Origin: Bryopsis sp. KO-2023
Taxonomy: Eukaryota > Chlorophyta > Ulvophyceae > Bryopsidales > Bryopsidaceae
Direction: 5' to 3'
Length of the DNA stretch: 64,000 nt
Assembly: GCA_030272585.1 (NCBI GenBank)
Contig: BSYQ01000006.1
Coordinates: 4,799,001 to 4,863,000 of the forward strand
Shown: in pieces, positions 1 through 11,144 of the stretch
Numbering within the stretch: position 1 is the stretch's first letter
Layout: every line of letters starts with the position of its first letter
Notes under the pieces: model-generated
Database searches by the model: none
What the model saw: the letters and a program-made list of their open reading frames with translations, nothing else
Told to the model about the DNA's origin: nothing
Position numbers and translations under genes: made by a program

Positions 1-1280
1 TTCTTAATAATAACTGAGTTTCGGTTTTTCCGCTGGACTTTTGTGTGGGGAATTTGGGTGAGGCCTTTTTATTTCCACGCTATTTTTCTCTCTTTTTTTT
101 TTTTAATTTTATCCTCTTATTCTTGCTCTGGGGAAAAGGAAAAGGTGGAGAATGAGGAAACAAAAAGGGAAGAAAAAGATGAATCGAAAAAGTTTGGTTG
201 AGGTTGAATCGCTTTCATGCTTGTAGTTTCTGTGTTGTGAAATGCTGGGGGGGTGGATTGGATTCTCTTTTTTTCTTGTTTTTTTTTCTTGTTTTTTTTC
301 AGGCAGTTCATTGGTCGAGTACAGAAAGGGTTGTAAGAGAGAATGAGATGGATGAAAAACATTGCTGTTGGTTTTTAAAAACAGAACGCACTTACAAATG
401 CTCAAACTGTGTCGTAAATGCTCAAAGAATCCATTTTTTTTTTAAAGTAAAAAACACTTGGAAAATTGCAAAATAGCTCCATACCTTCGGAAGAAGAAGG
501 TTGGTAGTAGTGCTGCTTTAGCAAGGTAGATGTTACATTTTAGGAGGTTTTCACTACAAAAAAAACTTGAAAAATTCAAAAATAAATCAATTCAATCTTA
601 ACTGTCTGATCTTAAGTACAGGTTCCAACCACTTCAAAAACAATGGATTCACCTCAAATCGGATTGGATAATCCCTTTGCTGAATTAGAATTAAAAAAAT
701 AATAAAGAAAAAAGAAACGAAATGAAGGTTAGAGTGGACGGGCATAAAAAAGGGTGAAGCCATTGTATTGGACCAACTTTTTGACATGGTTTTTTTACAT
801 AAAGAGCATCCGTTGAAAAGCAGCTCGAACCAAAGCCAGAGTCTCCCGCTCTGTGTCAAAGGGTCGCATAAATCACTCTGGACACAAGTTTCACCTCGAA
901 CCCAGGTTTGGGTGATAATGGCCCCGATCCAGCACAATCGTTGAACAGCCTTTGGACTGATGGTCGACGTGTTCAGCGCCGCCGTCTTGGCACCGTCCAC
1001 CCTCCTTTCCCAATCCTCTCTCCTGCTTGGGGTGCTTCTGACCAAAATTGAAATTTCCGTTACAAGCCTCTGAATTGAGCGTTCAGGGGAAAAAGAAGAG
1101 GGCTGCGAAACCAAACCAAAAAGTTGCTGACGAAAGCGTCGGCGCTGGATTGGCTCTAATGATAATGATTACACTTTTACTGGCATCGATATCACATCCA
1201 AGAACGCCAACCCGACGGGCGGGTCCGATTCACAGGCAAGGTCTTTTCTTACGTTGTGTGGGTCCAAAGTTATTTGGAAC
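1..1280. other. No supported gene; AT-rich flank
   Basis: T-rich and A-rich low-complexity sequence fills most of this stretch. A reading frame on the minus strand between about 890 and 1080 has more balanced composition and ends at a possible donor (gtgaaa). Two frames are open there and no family is recognisable, so I do not call an exon. It could be the edge of a divergent gene. Confidence 0.4.
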
Positions 1281-1288
1281 TATAAAAA
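1281..1288 (+). promoter_or_regulatory. TATA-like box of the secreted protein gene
   Basis: The sequence tataaaaaaa lies about 75-80 bases upstream of the ATG at 1361, a normal place for a TATA box with a short 5' leader. It is called from position and sequence only. Confidence 0.45.
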
Positions 1289-1360
1289 AAGCGTAGTGGA
1301 GAGGAAAGGCGAACTGGGTTAGCTTGCTTTGCTTCTTGACTTCGACAGTTGAACAGAAAA

Positions 1361-2522
1361 ATGATGAAGTCGGCTCTTTGCATTGCTGTGGTGGCGCTCT
1401 TGTGTGGTGGGTAGCTGATAGGCCTCTGCTAAAGACAGCAAGTTTGCGCCGCTTGAATGCAATGATCAAATTTTCAACGCTGCTCGTGTTTTTGCAGGAA
1501 GCGGCCTCGCCGTGGATTGCCCCGGAGCCGCCGATCCCAGCTGCAGTGCTTTCGCTTCGCTGCAAATTTTCGTGACTGCTGGTAACTGCAAGGGCCAAGC
1601 TGGTGCCGATTGCGAGGTGATCTTTGTTGCGATGCCTTTGTATTTTGGTGCTGGCGTTTTTACAAGAGAATCGACTCGACTTTTGTGTGTGGTTTTTCAC
1701 CGTTGACAGGCGGTGAGCAGCTCTCAGAGCAAGTTCAAGGAGGCGTATGCCGACTGGTGGGGCGAGGGAAAGGACGCTTGCGAGGGAGGAAAGGTCGAGG
1801 CCGCCGCCACCGCAGTCGCCACCGCGATCGCCGAAGTCTGGTCGAACGCAGCGGCCAAGGTCACGTGCGACGGCAGGGGTTTCGCATGCGGCTGGTCCGC
1901 CTCCGGCGGTAACACCTTCGCATTGGGTTTCGCCGAAGCGCTCGCCCAAGCCGCTGCCGATGCCTTCGATGGCGAATTCGCCACTGCCTTCTGCTACGCC
2001 GATATCCGCGCGGTGTCCGTGGCGCTTGCCGAGGCGGCTGCGGCGGCTCAGACGGACGTGTGCGTGACCAACTCGGGGACGAAGGAAGACTTCGAGAGTT
2101 CTTACGTGAAGGCCGTCAGCCAAGCCATCGCTAACGCATTCGCGACAGCATCCGCCAGCGCGTGCAACAGTGAGTCCCCAGTTTTTTGTGACAGTTTTGT
2201 CGCAGCAGGGATCGGTGTCTGACGGGTGTGTTTCGTCGCACTGAATTTAGAGGGCGACTCGGTGACTGCAAAGAGTCTGTGCACTGGTGACGCCACTTCC
2301 TTGACCAAAGACAAGGTGATCAAGAGCGGGGACGCCTGCGGCGGCGCCAGTCAGCTCATCGCTTGCTCAGGAGCGGGAAAAGCGATGTGCTGCGCTTCCG
2401 ACTTCAAGAGGGGTTTCTGCAGATGCGAAAACTGCGACGGTCCTTGGCAGAAGAAGGACCCGACCGAGGACGGCAAGAGAGTCTTCGAGAACAAGAGGAA
2501 TCAGAAATGCTTCTGTGCCTAG
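1361..2522 (+). CDS. Secreted Ala- and Cys-rich protein, unknown function (4 exons)
   Basis: I join exons 1361-1406, 1498-1616, 1710-2169 and 2251-2522. All introns are GT-AG, phases match, and the product is 298 residues. It starts MMKSALCIAVVALLCG, a typical signal peptide, so it is probably exported. The middle (about residues 56-208) is rich in alanine-patterned helices such as AAATAVATAIAEVW. Cysteines are spaced through the whole protein and cluster near the C-terminus (CC, FCRCENC, KCFCA), suggesting a disulfide-bonded extracellular protein. I do not recognise the family. A matrix, scale or wall role is only a guess from the signal peptide and composition. Coding exons are much more GC-rich than the introns and flanks. 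The TATA-like box at 1281 supports this start. Confidence 0.75.
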
Positions 2523-4045
2523 ATAGAAAAAGGGCACCGCCCTTGCTCGACTTTTCAAGTTCGATTTTCTTGAGTGGAAGAACACTCTATATTTCATTGT
2601 GAGGTGCATTTGTTAGTTTGGCTAGATGATACTTGCTCTTTTTTTGTTAGTTTTCGTTTTTGTGAGTTTGGAGCTGTTGCTGTGGCATCAGGAAGCAATG
2701 TTCAACGACTTGCTAAACCTTTTTTAAACTGTTTTGGGTCAGTTTATATGGAAAATGACTTCTTCTGCTCCTCTTGCACCTGCTACTGGAAACTGTTTTG
2801 GCGAGCAAGGAAAAAACAAAAGACAAAACGCCTTTGATTACCATTTCCCCCCTCGGTGCTCAATTTCAACCTGTCCATACATTGACCACCACAACCCCAA
2901 GGGAAATTGACCTTAAAAAAAGGAAGGCGCTTCATTTTGCATTGACATGCACATTCTCTCACTGAACGTGCTGGTCACACTACTTTTTTTTCATTTCTTT
3001 CAACAAGATGAGAAAGTCTGTTACCAAAACACAAAAGTACGAATTCTATTTTTTTATGTTTTTATCTTCTATCTTTTTCAATGTTTTAATTTTTTCACTG
3101 TCAACAGGCAACTCCACGGAGAAAGTTGGCTCAAAAAAACTCTGCCCCCCCCCCATAAAAGCTTTGTTTGTACTCGACCCCAAATTTCGACCCCTACATT
3201 GCTCGTCGTCTTCTATTTTCTGAGCCACCACAGAATAATTATTCTAATAATATAATTATAATTATTCAGGGAAAGTACTGTTTTCCTGTGGGTTTTTATT
3301 CTTGCTCTTTCCTGCTAACGAGTGAAAACTGGAACGAAAAAAGATATTGGAAAAAAATGGATAAGCAACACACACATTCGAAGAAGCAAAGAAATTAAAA
3401 GGGGGTGAATGCCTCTTGAAAGGCATTCACCCCCTTTACAGAAAACGACTGTCCGCTGTTTGGGGAAAACGAGCCAATAGTTTGTTTGTTTTTATATTTG
3501 TGAATAAAAACGGACATGTGTAATCAGCTTCTATCAGAAGGATATGTACAACTCTCCATATGTATCTTGCACGGTGACCGCACCGCCAAATAATTGGGCT
3601 GGTATGTTCAAACACGCATCTCAAGTGTGCACAGTGTGCACTGCACACACAAAGCGCCGATCATGAGTAGCGTTCTTCTCGTACGAAAAACCGTGGCTTC
3701 ATGGTGGTCAGCGGTTGAATCTTATCTTTTGGAAGGAGTCGTTCGTTTTGCGTCGAAACGCAAGTTTGCCGACCTAACCCCGCCGCACATCGTTGTTTAC
3801 GAGGCGGGTGTGTGTTGTGAATCACGACGCAGATGGCGCACAGTGACAGAATCACGGATCGCCTATCAAAACGGCCCGCCTAGTGCGGTGCAGAGCTCTG
3901 CGGACGTGCCCTGACATTGATAATTGCTAGCAAGACTCCACAGCGCTGAAAGTCAAACCTTGGTTTTTGACTTACCGAAGCATCCTTGGAAGCATTGCAC
4001 GTACCTCTCAGTCCACCAGCAAGCTGCTGAGAAAGGCCGCTCAAG
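2523..4045. other. Intergenic, AT-rich, with a perfect hairpin
   Basis: This stretch holds the 3' flank of the secreted-protein gene and the 5' flank of the WW/kinesin-like gene. I see no open frame with coding character. It contains the 17-bp hairpin described separately. It also contains a small palindromic GTGCAC-rich patch near 3627-3650. Confidence 0.5.
3398..3437. repeat. Perfect 17-bp inverted repeat with 6-nt loop
   Basis: The arms 3398-3414 (begins aaagggggtg) and 3421-3437 (ends accccccttt-like, C-rich) are exact reverse complements around the loop cttgaa. It lies between two plus-strand genes. It could be a transcript-end structure, a small foldback element or a hairpin RNA. Nothing in the sequence decides between these. 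Confidence 0.85.
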
Positions 4046-7000
4046 ATGGGCAAGAAGGGAAAAAGGGGCGCCAAGCCATATTACCCAGAGCAGCTGGCGG
4101 CTGCAAATGAGCTGGGTCTGAATCCTGTACGTCTCAGGCGGATGTAGTGGATGTTTAAGCTGTATCGAACGCTTTTTGTACGATTTTTGTTGCTGGCTTG
4201 CTCTTCGCGCGATGTTTCAACTATCGTAAAATTCTACATTTAAATGTTCAAATTCAAATTCGAATTCAAATTCGAATAGAGTCTTCCCTGAGATGTGAAC
4301 GGCCATTCAGTGTTACACCTGTTTCACTGTCCCACAGTTAGCCGCCTCGACTTAATTTGTGTGAAACTTTATTGATCACCGAAGACAACTGCACAACTTA
4401 AACAAAGAAAACATAAGATCAGAGAACGTTGCAGATCAGTTCAATTTTCTTTCCATTCAGAGCAAAATTGTTCAACCAATTCTGTATCTTCCTCTTTTGT
4501 ATTCTTTCAGGAAGTTGATACTCTGTTGATGAAACTAGCCCACGACATGTGTCGGCCAGAATCGACGAGTTCAAACTGGAAAAGCTTCCTGGACAAGGAG
4601 AAAAATCGGCTGTATTACGAAAACTCCGAAACAGGCGAAACCCAATGGCAGCACCCTATGATCGGCTATTACAAGGGTGCAATTTTCATGGAAAGGGGTG
4701 GCTATACCCAGCTTCTCGCGAATGATCAAGCGTCCCCACCAACGGAAGAGGAGGTGCGGCGCTCGTGTTCAAGTTGGTCGTATGTACGACTCTGAGTATC
4801 TCAAGGCTTATGGTTTAGTGAACAGATTTCAGGTATGGCCGCGTACTTTGGAGTGAAACCTAGCGAGAACGCATACATCAGGGAAGTCGCGCGAATGGCT
4901 ATCAGTGCACCCTTGCCTCCTGGCTGGACAGAAGTGGAGAAAGAAATCGTGGAGGATGGCGTGACAGACACAATCATTTTGTTCAAGTACGGTGATATGG
5001 TGTGCGTATCAGTGAAAAATTGGACCCTCTGCGGTGAGAGGAATCTCGCAGAGTTTTTCAGTCGATGATTCTGAAATGTGGGTTCAGCTGGTCGCAACAT
5101 TCAGGGACCCAGACACGGGGAAAACCTTGAATATGCATCCTTTGGATCAGTACTTTGGGGAGCTAAGAGACCGACGAAGGAAGGAGCTAAAGAAGAGAAA
5201 AAAAGTAGTTAACGCTGTGAGCGCTGTGGCTGCAATGGCAAAAATGGGTGGTGTAAAGACTTCAGAAGGTGGACAGCAAGCGCAAGAAGCTCCGGAGCCT
5301 GAACCTGAGCCTGAGCCCGAATTTGATGATCACGTAGGCAAATATTCAAGACCAATGAAAGGTAGACAACGGAAATTAAAACTGTTCAAAAAGATTTTCA
5401 AGGCCATGAGTTTGACCCCACTGGACCTATTGGTCTTGCAGGGAGAGCTTCAATAATGATGAGGATAAGCCCAACGCCTACACCAGCAGTCGCAAAAGAA
5501 ATGAAGGTGTGCATTCTTAAACTCCACTTCAAGTACAGAAAGACTTCACCAGCCCCTTCACTCTCTTTGATTTCCTTTAAGCGCTGTCATCATTGTGATT
5601 CAGGCAGCACCTCCAGTTCCTGTTTCGTCCACTCCAGCTGAAGCACCTTCTCCTTTTAACCCACGAGATGCTACAAGCGTGGTTGTAAGCATCGATGCTA
5701 CTGAGAAGCAAGAAAAACCACTTTGGAAAGTGGGAGGCACCAATTGGCTTCAGCTGGACAACCCTCTAGAGTGTCTTGATCGACGCTTTCTCTCAGACAA
5801 GAAAGCTTTGGAAGTGGATTCAACGTTCTATGTGGACGGTGTCTCACCAGAATCACAAGGAACCCAAGAACTTTACAAAAACTATGTGGAAACGTCTGTG
5901 AAATCAGTAGCGTTGGGTCAGTGCAAAAGTTGCTTAATCTTGGGATGGGGGAAAAATGTACGCGGAGCAAGCATGCCGACTAGAAACAGCCCAGATGAAA
6001 TCGGGTGTCTTGCTCTTGAATCTCTGCTGCAACCAAGAAATGCAAATGGTTCACCAGTTCAATCAGTCAAGGCAAGCCTCATTCAGATCTCTGATCAAAA
6101 CGCAAAGGATCTGATAGGCAACAAGACTGTCCGTGGCGAGCTCACAGGGGAAAAGGTGGGCGTCAAACTCAATGTGCTCTTTGACTGGCATCACGTTTAT
6201 TTCTTCAACACCCAATAATTTCTTTCTTATTTTTTCACCTACCCAGGAACTCAATCTCCAAGCGATTGGGGTGTCTGAAGAGGAGGTGCGAAACCCACAA
6301 GAACTAGACGCTCTCTTGGAGAGGGCACGAAGCCAGCAAGATGCAGAAGGGAGCGTTATGTTGAGCTTGAGACTGGAGTCCAGCGCTCGCAACCAAGGAA
6401 ATGGGGGAATAGTGCAGATTGCTGAAATATTTGATACGGGGAAACAAGATAACTCTGCAAATATCATTACCGCCGCGGTTGGCACCCAGCTCACGAAGGG
6501 GACAGCGGAAGACTATGCTGTTTCTGAAGATTCCCTCCTCACCAAATTAGCCCAAAGCAATGCGTCTAAAGAAGGCAAACTGGTTGTAATTTCCAGAGTC
6601 GACCAGTCCGCGTCCAATGTTGATGCGAGCTACAGGACGGTGTCTGTGGCGGCGAATTTAGTGGAAGCCATAAAAAGAGTTGATGAGGAGATAAAAATGG
6701 GACACTTGGAAGCGGCAGGGATGATCGCAGGGATTGAGATCCTCAAGACGACGGTGATGAGCCTGAAATATGAAGCCGCGAGCTCCAACGTTGAGTTGGA
6801 CCAATATTCGCACATGATGGATGACTTATGTGGGCGTTTGGAACGATTGAGTGCCAAGACTTACACTCCAGAAGAATTGAAGCGGTTCGACCTCAAGGAA
6901 TCTTCGAAAGGATCCTCAGCCAACTCCAAAGCCCAATTCGAGAGGATTCTGGATGTCCTCAAAAATTTTGCCAATGATGGGTCGGAGGGGTCTGAGCAGC

Positions 7001-10000
7001 TTAAATTGTACGCCTCTCAGCTGTCAGAACTTTCCGAAGAGCTGGACAGGTGCAGGAAGAGTGAGGAAGCCTTGAGAAAGCAGTTGAATGACCACCAGAG
7101 CTCTTCGGGAGAAAATGTAAACAACAGTGGTGAATACGCTGAGAATCTCAAATTGATGGAGGCGGAGGTTTCGTCTCTGAAAACCAGCGATCAGGATAAA
7201 GGGAAGCGACTGGAATCGTACGCATCCCAAGTATCCGAGCTCTCTGAACAGCTCGAAGCATGGAAAAAAGAGAAAGAGGACCTGGAAAAAACGCTGGATA
7301 GCTATAAAAGCAGCAGTGGAGGGAAAGAAGAAAAAATCGATCAGTACTCTCGAAAGGTGGCAGAGATGACAGCAAAAATATCGTCGTTGGAAGCCAGTGA
7401 TCGAGAAAAGCGCCAGCAGCTGGAATCGTACAACTCTCAAGTCTCCGAGCTCTCCGGAGAATTGGAAGCTTATAAAAAAGGGAAAGAAGATCTTCAGCAA
7501 GCGCTGCACGAGTACAAGGGCCTGAATGAGGGAACCACAGGCCAGATTGAGGAGTACACGAAAAAAGTTGAAACGATGAGGGCGAGAATTCGCTCCCTGG
7601 AGGCAACGGAGCAAGATAAAGAAGAGAAGCTGAAATCGTACGCCTCGCAAGTTTCTGATCTCAATGAAGAGCTGGAAAGATGCAAAAAGAGGAAGGAGGA
7701 ACTCAAGAAAACAATGGAAGAGTACAAGGTCACCAATGAAGGCAAGGCAGATAAAATAGGCGAGTATGCTGAGCAATTGGAAGCAATGAAAGCCAAAGTT
7801 CTCTCACTGGAGACGAGCGACAAGGAAAAAGATGATCGTCTTAAAACATGTCAGGTGAGCATTGCGACCGAGAATGAGCTATTCGATCATTGTTTGTGTT
7901 TTGTAACTGCTCAAGGTTCTTGACCTAGGCCTCAATCCCAGGAAAAAGTTCAGAAAACAAACGTCAGCGTCCTGTTCCTTTTTGCCAGCATGCCTCCCCA
8001 AAAAGATTCGAAATATTTTGCACTGCTTTAGAATTATCAATAATAATAAACTTGTTGTTCATGTCAGGAAGAGCTTCACAAGTTGCGGGATTCTCTTGAG
8101 CACCAAGCTGGTACAGCCGAGAAACTAAAAGGATACAAAGACGAAATAGCGAGGCTTTCATCAGATCTCACGAAAATGGCCTCAGCTATGGGGGAGAACG
8201 AAAGCAAAGCTGCCGGTCTGAGAAAACAACGCGATGAGCTGCTTTCTCAGGTACATGCAGCAGACAAAAAGGCAACTCCACCTCTATCCAATATCCGAAG
8301 CTCTCGACATGCCAGCAGGGGGACAAATTACAATTTGATACACCCACATAAGTAACTTTGTTTTCAGGTGGAAGAACTCAATAGGAAGAATGCCGAGAGC
8401 AGAAAAACTGTCGATGAACTGAAAAGCAAAGTGGAGAGCTCCTGCACAGACCTTTCGGATAGAGTGGAGGAGACGGCTGCTCTGAAAGAAGAATCCTCCA
8501 AATTGTCTCAGTCTCTCAAAGAGCTGAGGGAAAATCATCGCAAAACTCTGGGAGAATTGAAGGACTCGCAACACACAATTGAAGATATGGAACAGAGAAT
8601 GCAAGAACTGACGGCTTGCGGAAACAAGTTCAAAGAGTTTGGAGACAAGTGCAAATCTGAAATCGCGAACCTCCAGAAAGAGGTGGAAGAACTCAAAACA
8701 TCAGAGCGACAGAAAGACTCTGCGCTCGCATCAGGGAAGGAGCTGAGCGAGAAGCTGGAGTCGACGGAATCCAAGGTTTCCGAACTTCAGAAGGATAAAT
8801 CCATTTTACTTGACAGGTGACTCTTGTGGAAATTGTGCTCTTGGAAGTGTTTTTCCCTGTTTTTGTATTTGTTTTTGTATTTTCAGGACAATTTGTCTGG
8901 ATAGGGTCGAAGGCTTGACAGGAGAGCCCCAAGGTGATATTCACGACGATATGCCACCACCACCTCCCGGATTGGTTGTCCCTACTGTCGAAGTAAGGAC
9001 TGGGCGCAAAATCAAGCCCGAAGACGCGCTGAGCTCCATCGTCCGGATCGTACGAGTTGGTCGACCTGCGGCAACAACGTTTGAGAACGAGTCATCAGCA
9101 GCTAATAGATTGGGAATGCTTGATACTGGACCGCTCTCTCCTTCGGAAACTGTTGCTTTGGTTAGGGAGCTAAGGTCTGAAAGAAACGAGCTCAGGAGGA
9201 AAGACCGAGTATGGCGAGAGGAGGTTGCTCAACTCAGGTTCACCCTTGTGCGGAGTCGAACTGCATCCTCTCTTCTATTTGAAACACTCATCCCATGGTC
9301 CGAACAAGCTCTTGATTTATGGTGTGCTTTCAGGAAAAAGGTTAGGATTGCTGACGACACTGCCAGGAACACCAGCAGCGAAGATGTCGACATAGAGAAT
9401 TTAGCTTCAAAGCTCGAACAAATGATCAGTGCCTCTGCTCCCATAAACCTCACCCCAATGGAACGAATTAAAGTCGGGGTCGAGGCCGCATCCCTAATGA
9501 ACGACGAAATGCTATCGCTTCAAAGGCAGCACTCTTCTCTGGCGCTTCTATTGAGACAAGAGGAACGCAAGGTTGGAGATAAGGAGAGGGAACTTAGATC
9601 CTTGAAGAAGACAGTGGTGGCGTCTCAAGGGGGGAAACCTTGCGAGCCGTGCTGCTCGTGCGAAAGTCGAAAGTCCACTCTTGAACAAGAAAGAGAAGAT
9701 CTGAAGGAGCAACTGAAAGAGTGGCTAGCTATAGTAGGAAAGAAAGGAGACGAAGTTGTTGGTACGTAGTGACCTCACGTCTAAAGCAAACCGGCAGTTT
9801 CGAGTTTCACACGAGTCAAAAATTAAGCCTGATCCCAAATTATTTGCTCAGGGAGTGCTGCTTTAAGAGTAGCAAGGGATGCACGTCTTCAAAACCAGGA
9901 GACAGAAGAGCGGCTTTCCGTGATTGAAGCGGATCGAAATAAATGGAAGCAATTGTATGAGCAACGGGCTCCGTACTGCGATCGAAAGGGAGCAAAAGAC

Positions 10001-11144
10001 ACAAAGGTATTTGCTGAGGTTTTCATGCTCTCTGTGTCGAGACATGGGGGCCATCCAGCGTTATTCAGGAAAATGCATTCAGACTTGTTTCTGTTGCCCT
10101 CCTTTTCGAAAAAGATAGCACCAGTGCTTCTCCAAAACGTCCAACAATACCACAATACTTTTAAAGGGGGTTTAAAATGGATCACGTGCTGGCGATCAGG
10201 GCAGCTTCCTCGCGACCAACTTACACAAATGGAAAAGTGCTCCCATGCCCAAGATGAAGTCTTTGGATGCCGGGAAATTGAGTGCCCGCAGTCAAAAGAA
10301 GACATTGCCTCCATTGGACAACATTGCTAGCGAGACTTCAACGTCAAGGCAACACGACACAGTGAAGGCGAAACCTTCCTTCGACTGCCGCCCAGTTCCA
10401 GTGGAGGTCAAGAAACGCGTGCAAAGGATGGAGGACCGGGTCATGAAAGAACCGGCCCTTGGAAAGGTTGGTGGATCGTTGACGCCACAAATCAGTTTTG
10501 CGCCAGTTTCAACCGAGTCGAGGCTTGATTGCCCGTTATCTTCCTGTCAGAAAAGGATGTGTGCCAGGATGGAGATGATGAATTATAAACTCCACTGGAA
10601 GCCCACTTGCATGTAGTCGGAGTCTTTCGTAAGGTGGAGCAAACGGGACTGACGGAAACACAGCTTTGTGATGCTCAGATGCACTCCCTGGATAGCAACG
10701 AACAGGCGGCAGATGCTCTCCTGATGGCCGATCCCCGCGACGTTGATATCGCGAATCTGAAAATGCGACTGGTAAGGGCGGAGATGGAACGCTCGAACAT
10801 CGCGGCCAAGGCGGCGGCCGAGAAGCGCGAAGCTCAAATCAGCGTGCAACACGCAGCCAGATCACTGGAGCAGGCACAACAACTCACCGAACAACTAAAG
10901 GTATGCGCTGGTGGACCCAGTACTGTTGCATTGTGTATCTTGTGTGTTTTGTGGTTGTGCATCCCCTTCTTGATCTGGTACACCTTTTTTTTTTACCGAA
11001 ACCCACAATCTCTGATTTCTTTTGTGTTTGTAGACCGTCATGTCAGTCACAGCGGATCGCCAAGATTCACAGGATCTTGTGAAATATGCCTCAGGTGTTT
11101 TGGATGGGTTGTTGAAGAGAACGGGGAGATTGCAAACACAATAG
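4046..11144 (+). CDS. WW-domain / degenerate kinesin-motor / coiled-coil protein, probably ciliary
   Basis: Exons: 4046-4126, 4511-4772 (end uncertain), 4833-4991, 5062-5361, 5442-5506, 5604-6155, 6247-7854, 8068-8250, 8368-8816, 8887-9761, 9852-10006, 10200-10466, 10634-10900 (start uncertain) and 11034-11144. The product is about 1,777 residues. Residues about 46-79 form a WW domain (YYENSETGETQWQHP), followed by a second WW-like block after APLPPGW, arranged as in the CEP164 N-terminus. Residues about 300-640 follow the order of a kinesin motor: FYVDGVSPESQ, a P-loop position reading GWGKNVRGASM, VKASLIQISDQNAKDLI, and a final strand ending VISRVDQSASN. The nucleotide-binding motifs are degenerate, so it probably does not hydrolyse ATP. 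The rest is coiled coil with several heptad blocks. The parts are spliced in phase, but only cDNA would prove one transcript. Confidence 0.7.

Noticed and set aside
587-1114. 175-codon minus-strand frame
   Set aside because: The middle looks faintly coding, but two frames are open, the ends are low complexity and no family is recognisable.
1230-2123. 297-codon minus-strand frame over the secreted-protein gene
   Set aside because: It is antisense to exons with a signal peptide and consistent splice phases. The high GC at third codon positions creates the shadow frame.
7024-7776. 250-codon minus-strand frame opposite the coiled-coil exon
   Set aside because: The plus strand encodes clear heptads in a continuous 1.6-kb exon. 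The antisense frame is a by-product of Leu/Lys/Glu codon bias.
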